This document shows positions 62,751-64,000 of a DNA stretch of 64,000 nucleotides, piece after piece. This DNA is from a bacterium (GTDB taxonomy: Bacteria; Campylobacterota; Campylobacteria; Campylobacterales; Sulfurimonadaceae): positions 1 to 64,000 of the forward strand of contig JAHJEG010000017.1 in assembly GCA_018825665.1 (NCBI GenBank), read 5' to 3'. The translations under genes were made by a program, and so were the position numbers. The notes below the pieces were generated by a model. It made no database searches, was not told where the DNA came from, and worked only from the letters and a program-made list of their open reading frames with translations. Positions within the stretch are counted from its first letter, which is position 1. Each line of letters begins with the position of its first letter.

Positions 62751-63682
62751 CTTATATACTCGTTTATGGCTTCTGAGAGTTCTTGCATATTTACTTTACC
62801 AATAACTTTACTGGCTCCAAGCCTTAAAAACTCTTCTTTTATAATATCATTCGCCATATTTGTATGCACAATAATATTTATATCATCAAATTTTTCCATC
62901 TCTCTTATTCGTTTAATTACTTCTCTTCCGCTCATGGCCGGCATCTCAATATCTGTAATCACAAGAGCAATATCTTTGACATCTTTTTTAACTATAGCAT
63001 CTACGAGTTCCTTCCCATTTTCAAAAAGCTCATAACGAAGAGACATTTTCTCACAAAGTCTGCTAACCATTACTCTTATATATTTACTGTCATCCGCAAA
63101 AAATACAACTCTATTTGTATCTATATCATACTTTACGTTTTGAGTTTGAGCATCACTTTGTTCTTTTACATCTTCAAAGATATCTAAGAGAAGCTTATCG
63201 CTATCAAAGATACTGCACAATTGCTCTTTGCCATATAGCTTGATTCTTGCCGCAAAAGATGACTTTGAGTTTGCACTTGAATTATCTCTCATATCTTCAG
63301 ATTCTATTGTTACGATATTCTCAACACCCTTAACAACAATACCTAAACGATAACCGCCGTAAGCTGCGACTATCACTAGTTCATACTCATTCTCATCTAG
63401 TCTCTCATTACCAATCCAAGCATCAAAATTCACCAGGGTTGTCATCTCTCCTCTAATATCTCCCGTACCTATAACTGCACCGTTATCATTAGAATAAAGG
63501 ATATCTATATCTTTGTAAACGACCAGCTCTTCAATTTTTGATACATTTTTGGCATAAAGTTCGCCGTTTGAACCGTGAAAAAGCAGAAATTGACTTGCTT
63601 CATTGGCATTTGTGCTAACAAGTTTTAGAAGATCTATCTCCTCTTCTTCTGCATATAAACCTTCTTCATAGAGTTCATCCAT
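62747..63682 (-). CDS. cheV: CheV: CheW domain plus receiver
   Basis: The open frame extends to 63709, but ATG 63682 (MDELYEEGLYAEEEEIDLLKL) overlaps the CheW stop and is preferred, giving 311 residues. The CheW-like domain covers about 25-170 (QFLLFHGSNGELYAKNVSKIEEL; GDIRGEMTTLVNFD). The receiver covers about 190-311 (FFADDSKYI; ITDIEMPAMSG; GKVN). It is an adaptor coupling receptors to CheA whose receiver tunes the coupling. Confidence 0.9.
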   Translation of the reverse strand: MDELYEEGLYAEEEEIDLLKLVSTNANEASQFLLFHGSNGELYAKNVSKIEELVVYKDIDILYSNDNGAVIGTGDIRGEMTTLVNFDAWIGNERLDENEYELVIVAAYGGYRLGIVVKGVENIVTIESEDMRDNSSANSKSSFAARIKLYGKEQLCSIFDSDKLLLDIFEDVKEQSDAQTQNVKYDIDTNRVVFFADDSKYIRVMVSRLCEKMSLRYELFENGKELVDAIVKKDVKDIALVITDIEMPAMSGREVIKRIREMEKFDDINIIVHTNMANDIIKEEFLRLGASKVIGKVNMQELSEAINEYIR

Positions 63683-64000
63683 ATAACACCTCACAAGACA
63701 GTTCTTCAAGATTTAGCAATCTATCAAGATTTAGGATAGATATGTTTTTTCCCCTGTACTCTACGAGTTTAGATATAAAATGTGACTCGATTTTTGTTCC
63801 AAATTTTGGAGCATCCAAGAAGCTGCTATCATCAAAACCATCAACCTCATAAATCTCATCTACCAAAAGAGCAATTTTTTGTTTTTTAAAACTCAAAATA
63901 ATAAAAGCACTTTTCTTACTAATGACAGTTGAAGATATTTTACATCTATCCAAAAAGTCGATAACACTTACTATATCCCCTCTTATATTTGTGACACCTA
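63675..64000 (-). CDS. cheW: CheW-domain protein (5' end outside window)
   Basis: Only the C-terminal part is present; the frame is open to the edge. It reads VTNIRGDIVSVIDFLDRC (the conserved G-x-I-x-L-R-G-type segment), then ALLVDEIYEVDGFDD and KLVEYRGKNISILNLDRLL, all typical of CheW. Its stop lies inside the cheV start region (eight-base overlap). A longer CheW-containing protein cannot be excluded. Confidence 0.8.
   Translation of the reverse strand, partial: GVTNIRGDIVSVIDFLDRCKISSTVISKKSAFIILSFKKQKIALLVDEIYEVDGFDDSSFLDAPKFGTKIESHFISKLVEYRGKNISILNLDRLLNLEELSCEVLYG

Noticed and set aside
1-64000. tRNA or rRNA genes, CRISPR arrays, insertion sequences, prophage or integrase
   Set aside because: Gaps between genes are all under 250 bases and none shows cloverleaf sequences, regularly spaced repeats, transposase frames or terminal inverted repeats.

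Overview
The window is a gene-dense stretch of bacterial chromosome with no rRNA, tRNA, CRISPR array, insertion sequence or prophage that I can see. It comes from a Campylobacterota (epsilonproteobacterial) organism, most likely a sulfur-oxidising Sulfurimonas-like one. Several gene orders match those I remember from Campylobacter: recA-eno-FtsB-like-AMIN, MqnA/D-like-fliQ-murB, and tsaD-dxr-cdsA-coiled coil-RqcH. The remaining content also fits: flavocytochrome c sulfide dehydrogenase and sulfide:quinone reductase-like flavoproteins, an AT-rich genome, and many chemotaxis and c-di-GMP genes.

Layout. 0-6.4 kb: a periplasmic redox operon (Tat flavoprotein, Tat Rieske protein, small cytochrome c), an anion symporter, a DMT exporter and an SQR-like enzyme. 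6.6-9 kb: CNNM/CorC-like protein and MgtE. 9.2-14 kb: envelope proteins, including a MotA-like/OmpA-like proton-channel pair with a 51-residue third gene. 14-19.5 kb: recA-eno cell-division block and mqn/fliQ/murB. 20-28 kb: glutaminase, PPK2, a RimK/retropepsin/aspartoacylase-like group, an outer-membrane barrel and Tpx. 28-32.5 kb: tsaD, dxr, cdsA, RqcH. 32.5-43.3 kb: a TonB receptor and cobalamin genes (Cys-rich protein, CobQ, CobT-like) with phospholipid and transport genes between them. 43.3-54.7 kb: a haem-binding-type chemoreceptor, a Suv3-like helicase, a diguanylate cyclase, PpsA, Usp, PsiE and rubrerythrin. 54.8-58 kb: a probable zinc-uptake locus. 58.2-64 kb: an adaptation-type chemotaxis cluster (CheW, CheV, CheR, a pseudo-receiver protein, CheB, REC-Hpt, and a convergent response regulator).

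The most striking observation is a dispersed short repeat, TCCACATGCC (usually TTCCACATGCC). I find 29 exact copies on both strands, nearly all inside coding sequence. Two identical head-to-head pairs form hairpins just after stop codons. This is how DNA uptake sequences behave in Neisseria and Pasteurellaceae. I know of no such sequence described for this phylum, so I propose it as a candidate uptake sequence.

Other points of interest: two chemotaxis-cluster proteins share an unrecognised C-terminal domain ending in LEFF; one envelope gene appears to start at a non-standard codon; there is a candidate small RNA; an acyl-CoA-synthetase tail/ACP/acyltransferase fusion; and three small genes of about 45-51 residues.
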